Source of the DNA: Candidatus Doolittlea endobia
Lineage (GTDB): Bacteria > Pseudomonadota > Gammaproteobacteria > Enterobacterales > Enterobacteriaceae
DNA length: 64,000 bases
NCBI RefSeq assembly: GCF_900039485.1
Contig: NZ_LN999833.1
Span: 744,001 to 808,000 of the forward strand
Direction: 5' to 3'
Shown here in pieces: positions 10,274-21,879 of this stretch. Each line of letters begins with the position of its first letter. Within the stretch, counting starts at the first letter, position 1. The position numbers were made by a program, and so were the translations under genes. The notes under the pieces are model-generated. The model saw nothing but the letters and a program-made list of their open reading frames with translations, ran no database searches and was not told the DNA's origin.

Positions 10274-11251
10274 TATAAAACTCCATTGTATATTTTTGTA
10301 ACAATCGCACAGGATATCGCCATAAGACGAAAATATCGAAATAGTATGCTTAAGGTCATATTCTGGCCATAGCATTTAAAAAATTAATAGAATTTATCGT
10401 CGTTATAGTGAGCCGATGAAGTTCGATGTCCCGATCATTCGGCAGACACTAAAAACTTATCAGCTTCATTTTCTCTATTGAAGTGCTTCACCATGATATG
10501 GCAATGAATGACTCTAGAATCTGTCGTTACAACACGAAATTATCAAGAGTAATATGTAAATTATGATAAAAACTCACCTAGAGTTATACAAACATATACA
10601 TGGCCTATTTAGAATATCTTGCTTAATTTAAGCAAATATACTTATCGAATAAAGCAGTATTACTTGACAAGCTTATTGCTCATAATTCATTGTTTTGAAA
10701 CACAAAAGGATACGTGACAATATTATCGGGATAACATCTGCTTCAACAGATAACGATTTCAGCATTGTGACACACATTTCTTTGGTATAATTTTTAAAAT
10801 GTATCAGAATAGCGTTTGAAGCACATTTCATTTCCCATTCAAAAGTATTCATTGCTATGCTATATCGATAATAGTCTAGTGTTGTATGTTTTGCCTGAGT
10901 ATCTTAATAACAAGAATAAAGTTGGAATATCTTCAAAAACAGCTTGCTAATATAGGGTTTTTCAACGTCGCATGAGCATTGCATTGCACTCTATTTTTAT
11001 TAGTTACACTACAAAAAGACGAATAATATCAATCTTTACTATATATATATCTTAAAAAATCAGTACATAAGACATCTTAGCCACGACCTATTAATAGATT
11101 AGGTAAAATCGTTCGAAAATAATAGCGTTTACCACGATAAATGTATAGATATCAACGGTACAAACATCACGACTTCACTCTAAGTGACTTCTTTCTTCGC
11201 CACCGATAAGGTAAAAATACTGGTCGGTGATGCCATTTTCTTTTAGGTGAT
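10274..11251. other. AT-rich spacer, no gene recognised
   Basis: Nearly 1 kb with no intact gene or RNA. It carries a partial copy of the dispersed repeat at 10406-10444. Otherwise it is AT-rich sequence with frequent stops in all frames. Confidence 0.5.
10406..10444 (+). repeat. Partial copy of dispersed repeat unit
   Basis: The segment TAGTGAG...AAGTTCGATGTCCCGATCATTCGGCA closely resembles 58210-58249 (TAGTGAG...AAGTTCGACATCAGGATCATTCGGCA). The CATTCGGCA core also occurs, inverted, inside the element at 36477-36650. The match ends sharply at the 3' side. Confidence 0.55.
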
Positions 11252-12724
11252 TCAGAAAATACGGTTTCTACCGTTTTCTGCGCTGTGCTCATCGCGCCTG
11301 TGTGGTATTGAAAACGCTTGTTCTAACCATTCTGTATGGAACACGCCTTCCTTGTCGGTACGCTTATAGGTATGGGCACCAAAATAGTCGCGTTGGGCCT
11401 GAATTAGGTTAGCTGGCAAGACCGCGGAGCGGTAGCCATCATAGTAAGCAATAGCGGCAAAAAAAGTCGGAGTTGAAATACCGTTTTGAACCGCATAAGC
11501 GACAATATCGCGCAATGCTTGCTGGTAGTCATCGGCAATTTTCTTGAAATACGGCGCCAACAGCAGGTTGGCAATCGTTGCATCTTCAGCATAAGCGTCG
11601 ATAATTTTTTGTAGAAACTTGGCGCGAATAATGCAACCGGCTCGAAAAATTTTCGCAATCTCGCCATACTTCAGATCCCACTGATTCTCTTCTGAGGCGG
11701 CCTTCAACTGAGAAAAACCCTGCGCATAGGAAATTATTTTACCCAGATAAAGCGCGCGGCGCACTTTCTCAATAAAATCAGCTTTGTCACCGCTAAACGC
11801 TTCTCTTTTCGGGCCGGAAAGCACTTTAGAGGCCGCCACGCGTTGCTGTTTGAGTGAAGATAAATATCGAGCAAACACTGATTCGGTAATTAAACTTAGC
11901 GGTTCACCCAAATCAAGCGAGCTTTGTGCAGTCCATTTACCAGTGCCTTTGTTGGCTGCCTCATCTAAAATGACATCGATCAAATAGTTGCCTCGCTCGT
12001 TCCTCATGGTAAAAATATCTTTAGTAATATCAATGAGGTAGCTGCTTAATTCCCCTTTGTTCCATGCACTAAAAGTGCTAGCTAGCTGCTCATTGCTTAG
12101 GCCAAGCGAATTTTTCAAAAGCGCATAGGCTTCAGCAATCAGCTGCATATCACCGTATTCGATACCGTTATGCACCATCTTGACATAATGACCAGCGCCA
12201 TCAGGACCAATATAGGTCACACAAGCTTCACCGTCTGCGCGTGCGGCAATTTTTTCTAGGATTGGCGCAACTAGTTCATAGGCGTGTTTTTGGCCACCTG
12301 GCATAATTGACGGCCCTTTCATGGCCCCTTCTTCACCGCCGGACACGCCGATACCGATAAAGTTGAAACCTTCTTCCGACAGCTCGTTGTTACGGCGGAT
12401 GGTGTCCTTATAAAAGGCATTGCCGCCGTCAATAAGGACGTCACCCTTTTCCAAAAAGGGTTTCAACGAGTCAATGGTTCGATCCGTACCTTCACCGGCC
12501 TTAACCATTAATAGAATGCGCCGCGGTTTTTCCAGCGAATTAATAAACTCTTCCACCCTGTAATAGGGTATTAACTTTTTCTCAGAGTTTTTCGCAATTA
12601 CTTCATCGGTTTTTTGGGGCGACCGGTTAAAAATAGATACGCTGTAACCACGGCTTTCAATATTAAGCGCTAGCTTGCGCCCCATTACCGCCATACCGAC
12701 GACGCCTATTTGTTGCATGGACAT
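11252..12724 (-). CDS. gnd: 6-phosphogluconate dehydrogenase, decarboxylating
   Basis: NADP-dependent oxidation of 6-phosphogluconate to ribulose-5-phosphate and CO2. The N-terminal Rossmann motif [15 protein letters not shown], the NRS cofactor motif, the catalytic GVSGGEEGA and Lys of [17 protein letters not shown], and the C-terminal GAHTYKR are present. ATG 12724 follows AGGAG and starts MSMQQIG like E. coli. The product is 490 residues against 468 in E. coli. The extra length is a 3' extension of about 22 residues after the usual end (HTEWL), apparently read-through after loss of the ancestral stop. Its NADP requirement is notable because nadK in this window is broken. Confidence 0.96.
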   Translation of the reverse strand: MSMQQIGVVGMAVMGRKLALNIESRGYSVSIFNRSPQKTDEVIAKNSEKKLIPYYRVEEFINSLEKPRRILLMVKAGEGTDRTIDSLKPFLEKGDVLIDGGNAFYKDTIRRNNELSEEGFNFIGIGVSGGEEGAMKGPSIMPGGQKHAYELVAPILEKIAARADGEACVTYIGPDGAGHYVKMVHNGIEYGDMQLIAEAYALLKNSLGLSNEQLASTFSAWNKGELSSYLIDITKDIFTMRNERGNYLIDVILDEAANKGTGKWTAQSSLDLGEPLSLITESVFARYLSSLKQQRVAASKVLSGPKREAFSGDKADFIEKVRRALYLGKIISYAQGFSQLKAASEENQWDLKYGEIAKIFRAGCIIRAKFLQKIIDAYAEDATIANLLLAPYFKKIADDYQQALRDIVAYAVQNGISTPTFFAAIAYYDGYRSAVLPANLIQAQRDYFGAHTYKRTDKEGVFHTEWLEQAFSIPHRRDEHSAENGRNRIF

Positions 12725-13403
12725 AACTCCTGTAATGAGTGACGACCTGCTACCGTTTGGTAAACAGGTATAATGTATATTATAGGCTAATCTAAGCACA
12801 TGTTTGTAGTAATGCTTAGCGCGAGAAGAATATACGCTTGAATTGTGTCTTGATTGTGTATTGTCAGTTCGCGATAAATATCAGTAATATGACCATGTTC
12901 GATAAATGCAAGCCATAAAACGTTTGTCATCATAACGCGCTTGCCGACCACATTAGGAGTGCTGATAAAAGCTGGCGCATGGCCTCAACGACAACGCTAT
13001 CCAACCGGTTTTTTAGTGAATATTAACATAGGGCGTGCCGGTCCAAATTTCTCAGCTAGTTAACAGCTTCCTACACTACACTCCAGCATTTCATGAAAGA
13101 ATAGGAGAATAGAAATAAATCACAACTTGCATCGCTAACTAAAGAAAGTACGCAGTGGTGCTAAAACAACGTTGAGACGGTTGATACGAATGCAAATTTC
13201 GGCCAGCTTGTTCCTTGTCAGTGCGAATTTGAAGTTACTTATGTAAGAGTACATGTATAAGAAGGAAAAGATCGAGATTATAGCCTTTTAGGTCCGACCT
13301 CAAATACTGCATATTCTCGGCACGGTAATCTACATTCCATCGGAATTTTCTTATTCTTATATATTTACTCGTTAGTGAAAGTACGAAAGATTAATGGCAT
13401 TAT
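12725..13403. other. Intergenic spacer; expected tufA absent
   Basis: About 680 bases between fusA and gnd. In enterics tufA follows fusA, but no EF-Tu sequence was recognised on the minus strand here. No other gene or RNA was identified. Confidence 0.5.
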
Positions 13404-15509
13404 TTACTTGATTCTACGGGTTTCGATAATGTTTTTAGCAACGTTGTTCGGTGTTTCATTGTACTTTAAAAACTCCATGGAGTAAGAAGCTCGACCCTGA
13501 GTCTGCGAACGCAAATCGGTAGCATAATTGAACATTTCAGATAACGGGACTTGCGCACGGACATTTTTACCGGTTGTAGTGTCCACCATACCATCAATTA
13601 TACCGCGACGACGGTTCAAGTCACCAATTACGTCACCCATGTAGTCTTCAGGGGTTTCAACTTCAACCATCATGATGGGTTCCAGCAAAATCGGTTTTGC
13701 TTTCATGAAGCCCTCTTTGAAGGCTATGGAACCGGCAATCTTAAACGCCATTTCAGAGGAATCGACTTCGTGGTAAGAGCCATCGAAAACAGTAACGCGG
13801 ACGCCTATAATCGGGTAGCCGGCCAGAACACCGTTTTTCATTTGTTCTTGAACGCCTTTATCTATCGCCGGAACGTATTCTTTTGGTACTACGCCACCGA
13901 CTATTTCGTTCAGAAATTCGTAGCTTTTATCATTCTGTTCCATTGGTTCGATACGTAGCCAAACGTGACCAAATTGACCGCGACCACCAGACTGACGAAC
14001 AAACCTCCCTTCTTGCTCGATGGTAGAGCGGATCGTTTCTCGGTAGGCCACCTGCGGCTTACCAACGTTGGCTTCCACGTTAAATTCGCGACGCATACGA
14101 TCGGCAAGGATTTCAAGGTGAAGCTCACCCATGCCGGCAATAATAGTTTGACCGGACTCTTCATCAGTCCACACGCGGAAAGACGGATCTTCCTGCACTA
14201 GACGGCCCAATGCCAAACCCATTTTTTCCTGATCGGTCTTAGTTTTTGGTTCTACAGCAACGGAGATAACTGGCTCCGGAAATTCCATACGCTCAAGAAT
14301 AATCGGCGCGGAGATGTCACATAGAGTATCGCCGGTAGTGACATCTTTCAAGCCAATGGCCGCAGCAATATCGCCGGCGCGCACTTCCTTAATTTCTTCA
14401 CGTTTGTTAGCATGCATTTGTACGATACGACCAAAACGCTCGCGCTTCTCCTTGACTGAGTTTAACACCATGTCTCCGGAATGAACAACACCGGAGTAGA
14501 CACGGAAGAAGGTCAGGTTTCCGACAAACGGGTCAGTGGCGATTTTAAACGCCAGCGCCGAAAACGGCCCTTCATCGCTAGAATGACGCTTAGCGTGGGT
14601 TTCTCCGTCTTTCAGTACGCCGTTAATGGCAGCAACGTCAGTCGGTGCTGGCAGATATTCAATAACCGCATCCAGCATAGCCTGCACACCTTTGTTCTTA
14701 AATGCAGAACCACAGGTAACTAGAATAATTTCATTGTTTAGAACGCGTTGACGCAGACCGTGCTTAATTTCCTCTTCAGTCAGTTCTTCGCCGCTTAAAT
14801 ATTTATCCATCAGCTCTTCTGATGCTTCAGCAGCGGATTCTAATAAATGCTGGCGCCATTTATCGGCTAGCTCACTCAAATCGGCAGAGATGTCTTCATA
14901 AGTAAAGGTCACGCCCTGATCTACTTCGCTCCAATTGATTGCTTTCATCTTTACTAAGTCAATAACGCCGGTAAATTTTTCTTCCGCGCCAATAGCAAGT
15001 TGGATCGGAACCGGGTTAGTGGACAGACGTGTTTTCATTTGTTCAATTACGCGCAAGTAGTTGGCGCCTATACGATCCATTTTATTAACGAACGCGATAC
15101 GTGGCACTTTGTATTTGTTTGCTTGACGCCAAACAGTTTCAGATTGCGGCTGCACGCCGCCGACCGCACAATAAATCATCACGACACCATCGAGTACGCG
15201 CATAGAACGTTCTACTTCGATGGTAAAATCAACGTGTCCAGGAGTATCAATGATGTTAATTCGGTGCAAATTAAACTGTTTAGCCATGCCGGCCCAGAAG
15301 CAGGTAGTCGCGGCAGATGTGATGGTGATACCACGTTCTTGCTCCTGCGCCATCCAGTCCATGGTGGCAGCGCCATTATGGACTTCACCGATCTTGTGGT
15401 TTACGCCAGTATAAAATAGGATACGTTCAGTCGTGGTGGTTTTACCCGCGTCAATGTGTGCACTGATACCAATGTTACGATAGTGTACGATGGGTGTTAT
15501 ACGAGCCAT
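13404..15509 (-). CDS. fusA: Elongation factor G
   Basis: GTPase that drives ribosomal translocation and, with RRF, ribosome recycling. The product has 701 residues (E. coli 704). G-domain motifs: G1 [12 protein letters not shown] near residue 17, G3 DTPGHVDF near 88, G4 NKMDRIGA near 142. The C-terminal domains IV and V are complete ([38 protein letters not shown]). It is the third gene of the str operon after rpsL and rpsG, with an 87-base gap that contains a stem-loop. Only small substitutions are visible, so it is expected to be functional. Confidence 0.98.
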   Translation of the reverse strand: MARITPIVHYRNIGISAHIDAGKTTTTERILFYTGVNHKIGEVHNGAATMDWMAQEQERGITITSAATTCFWAGMAKQFNLHRINIIDTPGHVDFTIEVERSMRVLDGVVMIYCAVGGVQPQSETVWRQANKYKVPRIAFVNKMDRIGANYLRVIEQMKTRLSTNPVPIQLAIGAEEKFTGVIDLVKMKAINWSEVDQGVTFTYEDISADLSELADKWRQHLLESAAEASEELMDKYLSGEELTEEEIKHGLRQRVLNNEIILVTCGSAFKNKGVQAMLDAVIEYLPAPTDVAAINGVLKDGETHAKRHSSDEGPFSALAFKIATDPFVGNLTFFRVYSGVVHSGDMVLNSVKEKRERFGRIVQMHANKREEIKEVRAGDIAAAIGLKDVTTGDTLCDISAPIILERMEFPEPVISVAVEPKTKTDQEKMGLALGRLVQEDPSFRVWTDEESGQTIIAGMGELHLEILADRMRREFNVEANVGKPQVAYRETIRSTIEQEGRFVRQSGGRGQFGHVWLRIEPMEQNDKSYEFLNEIVGGVVPKEYVPAIDKGVQEQMKNGVLAGYPIIGVRVTVFDGSYHEVDSSEMAFKIAGSIAFKEGFMKAKPILLEPIMMVEVETPEDYMGDVIGDLNRRRGIIDGMVDTTTGKNVRAQVPLSEMFNYATDLRSQTQGRASYSMEFLKYNETPNNVAKNIIETRRIK

Positions 15510-15542
15510 TTGAATCCTCGATTACTGAGCGTGCATTATAAA

Positions 15543-15577
15543 CTAACCCGGTTTATCAGCTGTCCAAGCCGGGTTAG
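15543..15577 (-). promoter_or_regulatory. Stem-loop in rpsG-fusA gap
   Basis: Perfect 9-base arms CTAACCCGG (15543-15551) and CCGGGTTAG (15569-15577) with a 17-base loop, inside the str operon transcript. It lacks a U tract, so it is more likely an RNA processing or coupling structure than a terminator. Confidence 0.5.
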
Positions 15578-15596
15578 CGTAGTTATTGCGATGCGA

Positions 15597-16489
<893 letters not shown>

Positions 16490-16575
16490 TTAATAAAGCT
16501 CCTGAGTGTTTGCTGCGTAAACACGCAATAAATCGCCACCGTGGTTCCCTTGGTGGAAAATAAAGAAGGCGTGAA

Positions 16576-16604
16576 ATTCTATTGTTGGATAGGTAAGGTG
16601 TCAA
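16576..16604 (-). promoter_or_regulatory. Sigma-70 promoter of the str operon
   Basis: On the minus strand, TTGACA (-35, 16604-16599) and TAGAAT (-10, 16581-16576) are separated by exactly 17 bases, reading toward rpsL. The -35 and the bases after it (TTGACACCTT) match what I recall of the E. coli str promoter. This is the best sigma-70 promoter seen in the window. Confidence 0.8.
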
Positions 16605-16626
16605 GAAACATACCATTTACTCTTAC

Positions 16627-16914
16627 TTACCATGCCAACTGTTGCGGCTGTTTTTCTGTCAGTCTAACGAAATCAGTATAACTGATTATCGTGATATTTG
16701 GCGAAAAATAAGGAAACAGCCCGCGAGCGACAACATCGTTTTCCAATGCATGCAGCGTCAGGAGAGAAGCATTGAGCGCGCGCGCTGCCGCTGAGCCGGC
16801 CAGCCCAGCGATAACACCGTCAGATAGCAGCAGCAAGTCGTCACCTGACTGCTCGATACGCAGTAACGCTGCTACATCGCAGGCATATGGAGAACGGCTA
16901 AGAGTATATAACAT
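16627..16914 (-). CDS. tusB: Sulfurtransferase complex subunit TusB
   Basis: Subunit of TusBCD, which relays sulfur from TusA to TusE and MnmA for 2-thiolation of U34 in tRNA-Lys, -Glu and -Gln. The 95 residues equal E. coli TusB in length. MLYTLSRSP (E. coli MLHTLHRSP), DLLLLSDGV and the C terminus YTDFVRLTEKQPQQLAW are diagnostic. It lies 14 bases after tusC and upstream of rpsL, as in enterics. The partner that carries the catalytic Cys, TusD, is missing from its expected place upstream of tusC, so the complex may be incomplete. Confidence 0.93.
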   Translation of the reverse strand: MLYTLSRSPYACDVAALLRIEQSGDDLLLLSDGVIAGLAGSAAARALNASLLTLHALENDVVARGLFPYFSPNITIISYTDFVRLTEKQPQQLAW

Positions 16915-16928
16915 AGGCGCCTCCGGCG

Positions 16929-17288
16929 TTAAAAGGTTATCACGGTATCATAGGCTCCAAGAAACTGGCGCCAATCCGTTACCGACAACCATTTGGCGTT
17001 CAATACCCAACCTGTATCGGCATACAGACCACGTTCCTCCGCTGATTCGGCGCAGAAATACAATCTGTCAATATTATACACTGAAAGTACACCGAAAGTG
17101 GCAATAAAGTTTCGCGCCAAAATTTGTGCCGGCTGCTGCTGCTTCAGCAGCAGCAATACGCCATCGGCGATAAAAAAGATACCGATATTTTCCGTTAATG
17201 CCGAAGTCGCCAATAACGCGTCAAGCCCTTCCCGTCCGGCGGCGGCGCCGTGTGGACCGTGGGTAAAAACAAATGCTATACGATTCAT
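16929..17288 (-). CDS. tusC: Sulfurtransferase complex subunit TusC
   Basis: Second subunit of the TusBCD sulfur relay for tRNA 2-thiouridine. The 119 residues equal E. coli TusC. The N terminus [14 protein letters not shown] and the block [19 protein letters not shown] are nearly unchanged, and FFIADGV and RNFIATF follow. It lies directly upstream of tusB. On the far side, where tusD should be, there are only about 100 bases before the folK remnant, with no recognisable TusD sequence. Two of three subunits being open argues for some continuing role or very recent loss of tusD. Confidence 0.93.
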   Translation of the reverse strand: MNRIAFVFTHGPHGAAAGREGLDALLATSALTENIGIFFIADGVLLLLKQQQPAQILARNFIATFGVLSVYNIDRLYFCAESAEERGLYADTGWVLNAKWLSVTDWRQFLGAYDTVITF

Positions 17289-17396
17289 GGAAACCCTAGA
17301 GATTGTTATCGTAGAATGGAAATATTGTGTGATATCACTTCAAAATATAGGCAAAGCTCATATCGTGCTATATTTGTAGTTTGTGAGCGTTATCGT

Positions 17397-17903
17397 TCAA
17401 CCATGGTAATATAATGGGCGCTCATCCCAATACGTGAGGCCGTTACGCGGCACTTGACGAAGATGCTCAGCTAGCGAAACGCTATTTGGAGAAATAATTG
17501 ATCCTCGCCAGCCCCGCAAGCGGATAAAGCACAAACTTACGATTATACATATCGTAATGCGGTACTCTCAGACAAAGAGTGATGATTATGCGTTCGCCGA
17601 ACAGTAAAATATCTAGATTAAAGTACATAGCTCAAAGCGATGTGCTTTACGCGTACGCCCCTGACATAGCTCGATTGTCTGAGTGTAATCGAGGAGCGAT
17701 TCTGGGGACAAGGCCGTTTCTAACGCAACGACAGCGTTTAAAAAATCGGGTTGATCCTGCAGGCTTAGCGGACGATTGCGATAATAGGATGAACAGGCGA
17801 CTAATCGAGTTTTCGGAAAGCCTGAAAGAGCGAGAAGAGTGACCTTTCCTACTTGTAAAAGCTTTGCCAAATTGCTGCCAAGAGCGAGCCAAACACGCAC
17901 CAT
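17397..17903 (-). pseudogene. folK: 6-hydroxymethyl-7,8-dihydropterin pyrophosphokinase, frameshifted
   Basis: FolK activates the pterin for folate synthesis. The ATG at 17903 overlaps the pcnB stop by one base (TAATG), the enteric arrangement. The N-terminal part is intact (LALGSNLA, SSYYRNRPL, QDQPDFLNAVVALET, GRTRKAHRFE). At about 17611 one base is missing where T-L-D-L-D-I is expected, giving an immediate stop. The other frame continues LDILLFGERI and RVPHYDMYNRKFVLYPL. A second shift near 17490 leads to the C-terminal segment LAEHLRQV. With only two indels this is a young pseudogene; a sequencing error at either site should be excluded. Confidence 0.88.
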
Positions 17904-19303
17904 TAAGTGCTGTCGCAATTAGGTACTCGACGATATAGATGGCACGGTCGGGAACTGGTTGGCACTTCATCGCTAAGAGCGGCAAGCATCTTCTTTTTTT
18001 GAAGAGGTGCGGCGACTTGAAATTCACGCCACCAACGACTAAGTTTCTGTAGTTCAGCGCTCTTTTCGACTTCGGCTCGTAGCACCAGTAAATCATAGGC
18101 TGCGCGGAATTTGGGGCGTTCCACTAGTTTATGGGCGCGCTTACCATGGCAACGAGATAGCCGCAGCTGCAGTTGCCATATATCTCGCATCAGGGCGATT
18201 AAACGTTTCGGAATGGCCAACGTGCGACATTGTTCGTCGAGAATTTCGTCCATCGCTAGAGAAAACGCGTCGAAATAGGACAGACTGCTTTCCTGGGTTA
18301 GTTTTTGAACATGTTCCAGTAGCGGATACCACAACATAGCGGCAAATAAGAAGGCAGGATTAACCCGCATATCATTGCGTAAACGTTGATCGGTGTTAGC
18401 TAGAACGCGGATGACCATTTGCTCTATATAACTATCGCCGTGCTCCGTAAAGTGACGACTAATCAGCGGAAACAGCAGTTGAAATAGCTGGTATTCACAC
18501 AGCAGGTGGTAAGTGACTTCACCATAGCCCGCTTGCAAGAGCTTGAGCGCCTCTTCAAATAGCCGCGTGGGAGGAATGTCGTGTAACAATACACCCAAGC
18601 GGGGAATTGGTTCGGCAGTTTCGCGACTGATGGTCATGTCTAGCTTGGCGGCAAAGCGCACTGCGCGCAGTGCACGTACAGGATCTTCCCGATAGCGGGT
18701 TTCCGGATCGCCAATCAGACGAATTGTGCCTTCCTGTAAATCTTTAAGCCCGCCGGTATAGTCCCGCAGAGTGAAATCGGACACGCTATAATAAAGACTG
18801 TTTACAGAAAAGTCGCGGCGCTGGGCATCTTCTTCGATGGATCCGAAAATATTATCGCGAAGCAGAATGCCGTTGTCTCCGGTTAGGGCTAATTTTCCAA
18901 CATTTTTTTCAGACATTACTACTTGATGATGACCACGGAAGGTAGCGACTTCAATAATTTCTGACCCGAATATGACGTGGGCCAGCCGGAAACGGCGGCC
19001 GACTAGACGACAATTTCGAAACAATTTACGCATCTGCTCCGGGGTTGCACTGGTAGTGATATCGAAGTCTTTAGGCTTTTTACCCAGCAGTAGGTCACGC
19101 ACGCCGCCGCCAACTAAGTAGGCTTCGTACCCTGCTTTTTTCAAGCGGTAAAGAACCTTTAATGCGTTTTCACTGATCTCCTTGCGGGAGATGGTATGCT
19201 TGTCGCGCGGAATAATCGTCAAAAGGCGTCTATCCTCGGGTGCCGTTTCTACGCTTGCACGATTAAATATCTTACGGCAGAAGTTAGCTACTCGGATAAA
19301 AAT
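17903..19303 (-). CDS. pcnB: Poly(A) polymerase I, with AUU start codon
   Basis: Adds 3' poly(A) tails that promote RNA decay, together with PNPase and the DEAD-box helicase encoded in this window. The product has 466 residues. The nucleotidyltransferase core has [22 protein letters not shown] (catalytic Asp pair), [11 protein letters not shown] and the [19 protein letters not shown] block. No ATG precedes the conserved N terminus; the sequence reads GAGG-TGTACT-ATT-TTT-ATC-CGA, encoding (M)[10 protein letters not shown] as in E. coli, whose pcnB is known to initiate at AUU. I therefore place the start at the ATT at 19303. The basic C-terminal tail is short. Confidence 0.93.
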   Translation of the reverse strand: MFIRVANFCRKIFNRASVETAPEDRRLLTIIPRDKHTISRKEISENALKVLYRLKKAGYEAYLVGGGVRDLLLGKKPKDFDITTSATPEQMRKLFRNCRLVGRRFRLAHVIFGSEIIEVATFRGHHQVVMSEKNVGKLALTGDNGILLRDNIFGSIEEDAQRRDFSVNSLYYSVSDFTLRDYTGGLKDLQEGTIRLIGDPETRYREDPVRALRAVRFAAKLDMTISRETAEPIPRLGVLLHDIPPTRLFEEALKLLQAGYGEVTYHLLCEYQLFQLLFPLISRHFTEHGDSYIEQMVIRVLANTDQRLRNDMRVNPAFLFAAMLWYPLLEHVQKLTQESSLSYFDAFSLAMDEILDEQCRTLAIPKRLIALMRDIWQLQLRLSRCHGKRAHKLVERPKFRAAYDLLVLRAEVEKSAELQKLSRWWREFQVAAPLQKKKMLAALSDEVPTSSRPCHLYRRVPNCDST

Positions 19304-19314
19304 AGTACACCTCA
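19301..19314 (-). promoter_or_regulatory. pcnB ribosome site and AUU initiation codon
   Basis: On the minus strand the Shine-Dalgarno core GAGG (19313-19310) is followed six bases later by ATT (19303-19301), with no ATG, GTG or TTG codon at a usable distance. This fits the rare IF3-sensitive AUU start described for E. coli pcnB. Confidence 0.75.
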
Positions 19315-20052
19315 ACAGTAACAAATGAACAAAACAGTTTCAAACTGCAGCTAATAATAGCTTACTTCTTTCAATTTTTAAAATGTGGCGCTGTCCCTGA
19401 CAGGAGGGCCAGTACGGCATCAAGCTGTCAGCAGCATACACTCAAGGTAACAAATGTAGCGCCTGCGCCATCATCGATCAGAAGCCGTTTATCGGCAGCG
19501 CCGGCACGTAATTTTATTTAATTATTGCAATTCTAACGACGACATAACCAGGAATACAGTCGGATTCTTTATAACCACGTACTGCGCACAACCTCCCGCG
19601 TCCGCCTGTGCGGAAAAATAAATACTGTTGCGATTTTCTTCAGACAGGCAGTCCACATTAGGTGCTAATAGTTCTTGTCATGGGTGAAAACTGTGACATT
19701 AATTGTTCTATCGTTAAACAAAACAATAGACACCTTAGATTCAGTTAAATCGCTTATTATGCTGTTCTAATGCTAAATGAATTTAACTATTATTTATAAC
19801 TCCAATATTTTATCTTATAATGACAGTTTTTAATCTTTCTATTTTAGAACAAAATTATAAGCCTTACGTCTTGTAACAATAAAACAAGCCACGTCTACAG
19901 TCTCTTTACGACGATAATCGTGGTATAGCGTAATTATCATGGCAAGGTATTTGCGGCGCTAGGAACATACCTATTGCCGCGATAAATGCAGGCCTGCAAA
20001 TAGTTATTGAAGGCGGTATAACTTCAAGGAACATAGGCGGCAGTAAATTAGT
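19304..20052. other. Spacer between pcnB and dksA with possible gluQRS remnant
   Basis: About 750 bases where enterics carry gluQRS. Apart from a short trace at 19945-20040 (separate entry) nothing is recognisable. The central part, 19680-19880, is very AT-rich. Confidence 0.5.
19945..20040 (-). pseudogene. gluQRS: Possible 5' remnant of glutamyl-Q tRNA(Asp) synthetase
   Basis: On the minus strand, just after the dksA stop, a frame reads PSITICRPAFIAAIGMFL. Its spacing matches the N terminus of GluQRS (PSGELHFGSLIAALGSYL) and its position matches dksA-gluQRS-pcnB synteny. The similarity is short and no further blocks are certain, so this is a tentative call. Confidence 0.35.
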
Positions 20053-20514
20053 TTACCCTTGCCATATCATTTGCTTTTCTCGAATTTCAGCCAGAGTTTT
20101 GCAGTCAATGCATAAATCGGCGGTCGGCCGCGCTTCTAAGCGGCGCACGCCTATTTCTACGCCACAGGATTCACAGAAGCCGAAATCGTTATTTTCGACT
20201 TTCCTGAGTGTGTGCTCAATTTTTTTGATAAGTTTACGCTCCCGGTCACGATTTCGTAGCTCAAGGCTGAATTCTTCTTCCTGTGCGGCACGATCTACTG
20301 GGTCTGGGAAGTTAGCAGCTTCATCTTGCATATACGAGACAGTACGCCAGACATCATCTCTGAGCTGATTAAGCCACGCTTGCAAAATATGCTTGAAATG
20401 TAGCAGCTGGTCTACATTCATGTATTTTTCACCAGGCTTTTTCTGGTACGCTTCCACCCCGGCGATGGCGAGAATGCTTAAGGAGGATGTCTTACGATTT
20501 TGGTTTTCTTGCAT
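20053..20514 (-). CDS. dksA: RNA polymerase-binding transcription factor DksA
   Basis: Binds the RNA polymerase secondary channel and, with ppGpp, tunes rRNA and amino-acid promoters. The 153 residues are close to E. coli (151). The coiled-coil tip [21 protein letters not shown] keeps the acidic residues needed for activity. The zinc finger cysteines are all present (CESCGVEIG then CIDCK). ATG 20514 follows AAGGAG and starts [11 protein letters not shown] like E. coli; an upstream in-frame start has no such support. The C terminus is slightly altered (QMIWQG). Retaining a global regulator is notable in a reduced genome. Confidence 0.96.
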   Translation of the reverse strand: MQENQNRKTSSLSILAIAGVEAYQKKPGEKYMNVDQLLHFKHILQAWLNQLRDDVWRTVSYMQDEAANFPDPVDRAAQEEEFSLELRNRDRERKLIKKIEHTLRKVENNDFGFCESCGVEIGVRRLEARPTADLCIDCKTLAEIREKQMIWQG

Positions 20515-21439
20515 GGTACTTCTCCTTCTAACACGCACTAGCGATCCTCAACGTGAGAAAAAACAAGCTGTTACAAATAACAGATGACATTAAGATTGGC
20601 AATTATTCATAACGCTTATTCGACAATGATGTCAAGAAAAGAACATGTAATGCAACGGTAACATTATTGCTGTATCTATATAGTAGGGATTGGTCTAGCG
20701 GACCAACGACATCCAATTAAACTCGCATGCAGTACGTTAAAACAGCATGGCACAATCCTTATTGTGCATTGCCTGTAATACTCGTAAATATTTTTATCCG
20801 AGAAGCGTAACTGGATCTGAGAAACAAACCGTTTGGCATTATAATAATGTTACTAATTTTACCGCTATAATATAGCTGATCAAGTCGATTTTTTACCAAA
20901 CATAATTAATTTATCTGCTGTTCTCTATGTCATGTCGCGCTCTATCGTTCAGTTGCACAGCTACCCTATTAATACTTGTTCTGATATCTTCATTTCCACG
21001 GAAATGTTGTCGCTTTACAAAGCGTTCCGCAGCTTGCTGTATGTAAGCGGCATCAGCAATAGTATAGAAAAAGTAATGATACTAGAACTTCGGCGGTTAA
21101 CGTTGTCGGTCGATATACTGATCCTATTAAGGCTGATTCTTGCTAGAATCTGGCGCCTGTTGTCCAGGCTATGACCGGGATACGCTTACAATCCGTACCT
21201 GAGTACGATGCTGTCTTATCTAGCTTTCAGCTTGCTACAAGTTAGTTAAAGTCCGGACGCTCGCATTCGTTAATTGTTAAGCTGGCCGTACCGTCGACAT
21301 GTAATGGAATTAGGATAAAGCAGTTTTAGGTCGTATAGCGCAAGTGCTTGAGACGCCTGTTGCACACCGCTAAATCTGTCTAGATACTAAACTCTTTCTA
21401 CAGGAAGATGTTTCCCTCTTCGTTATCAGCAGAGTAAGC
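20515..21439. other. Spacer, eroded hrpB region likely
   Basis: About 925 bases without an intact gene. Since the hrpB 3' end survives at 21440-21640, this stretch may contain the rest of hrpB beyond recognition. The 80-codon open frame at 20932-21174 has no clear similarity. Confidence 0.45.
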
Positions 21440-21640
21440 AATAGGCATCTCGCGTAGAAGAAAAGAACGTAACGATTGTCCTAAAGCTGCTATCACTTAC
21501 CCTTCAGCCGTTCCAAATCAATCATAATTTAGCAATTTTGGTATGGCGTTTATCGCGAGGGGCATAAAGATATGGAAGGGCGTCATTCAAAACACCCCGC
21601 GCTGGACGATCCGACGGAAATATCGCCATTCGGCACATAC
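21440..21640 (+). pseudogene. hrpB: 3' remnant of ATP-dependent helicase HrpB
   Basis: Plus-strand reading upstream of mrcB recovers VLKLLSLTLQPFQINHNLA, then after a one-base shift FWYGVYREGHKDMEG and RHSKHPALDDPTE. These match the E. coli HrpB C terminus (VLELLSPAQRPLQITRDLS, FWKGAYREVQKEMKG, RYPKHVWPDDPAN). Synteny hrpB-mrcB agrees. The helicase core upstream is gone or unreadable. Confidence 0.85.
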
Positions 21641-21879
21641 GTAAGCCACAATAATGAAAATTTAGAGATTTCGCTTGCGGTTAGGACGAAATGGGGGAAC
21701 AAAGCAGACGGTTTAGTCGTCGGTAGTTGGGAAAATAATAAACGATATTTGGGATGATGGTGCTCATCATGGATGATCGTTAGCCTGTAAGGCTCCGCGT
21801 AAGGCTGTATTACGCCGCCGGCGGGATGATCGTGATAATTGAACCGTGCCAAGATAATGACCAAGAAAAGGAGCACCTG

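Noticed and set aside
13551-13958. 135-codon plus-strand open frame inside fusA
   Set aside because: Antisense shadow of a highly conserved gene; composition follows the fusA codons.
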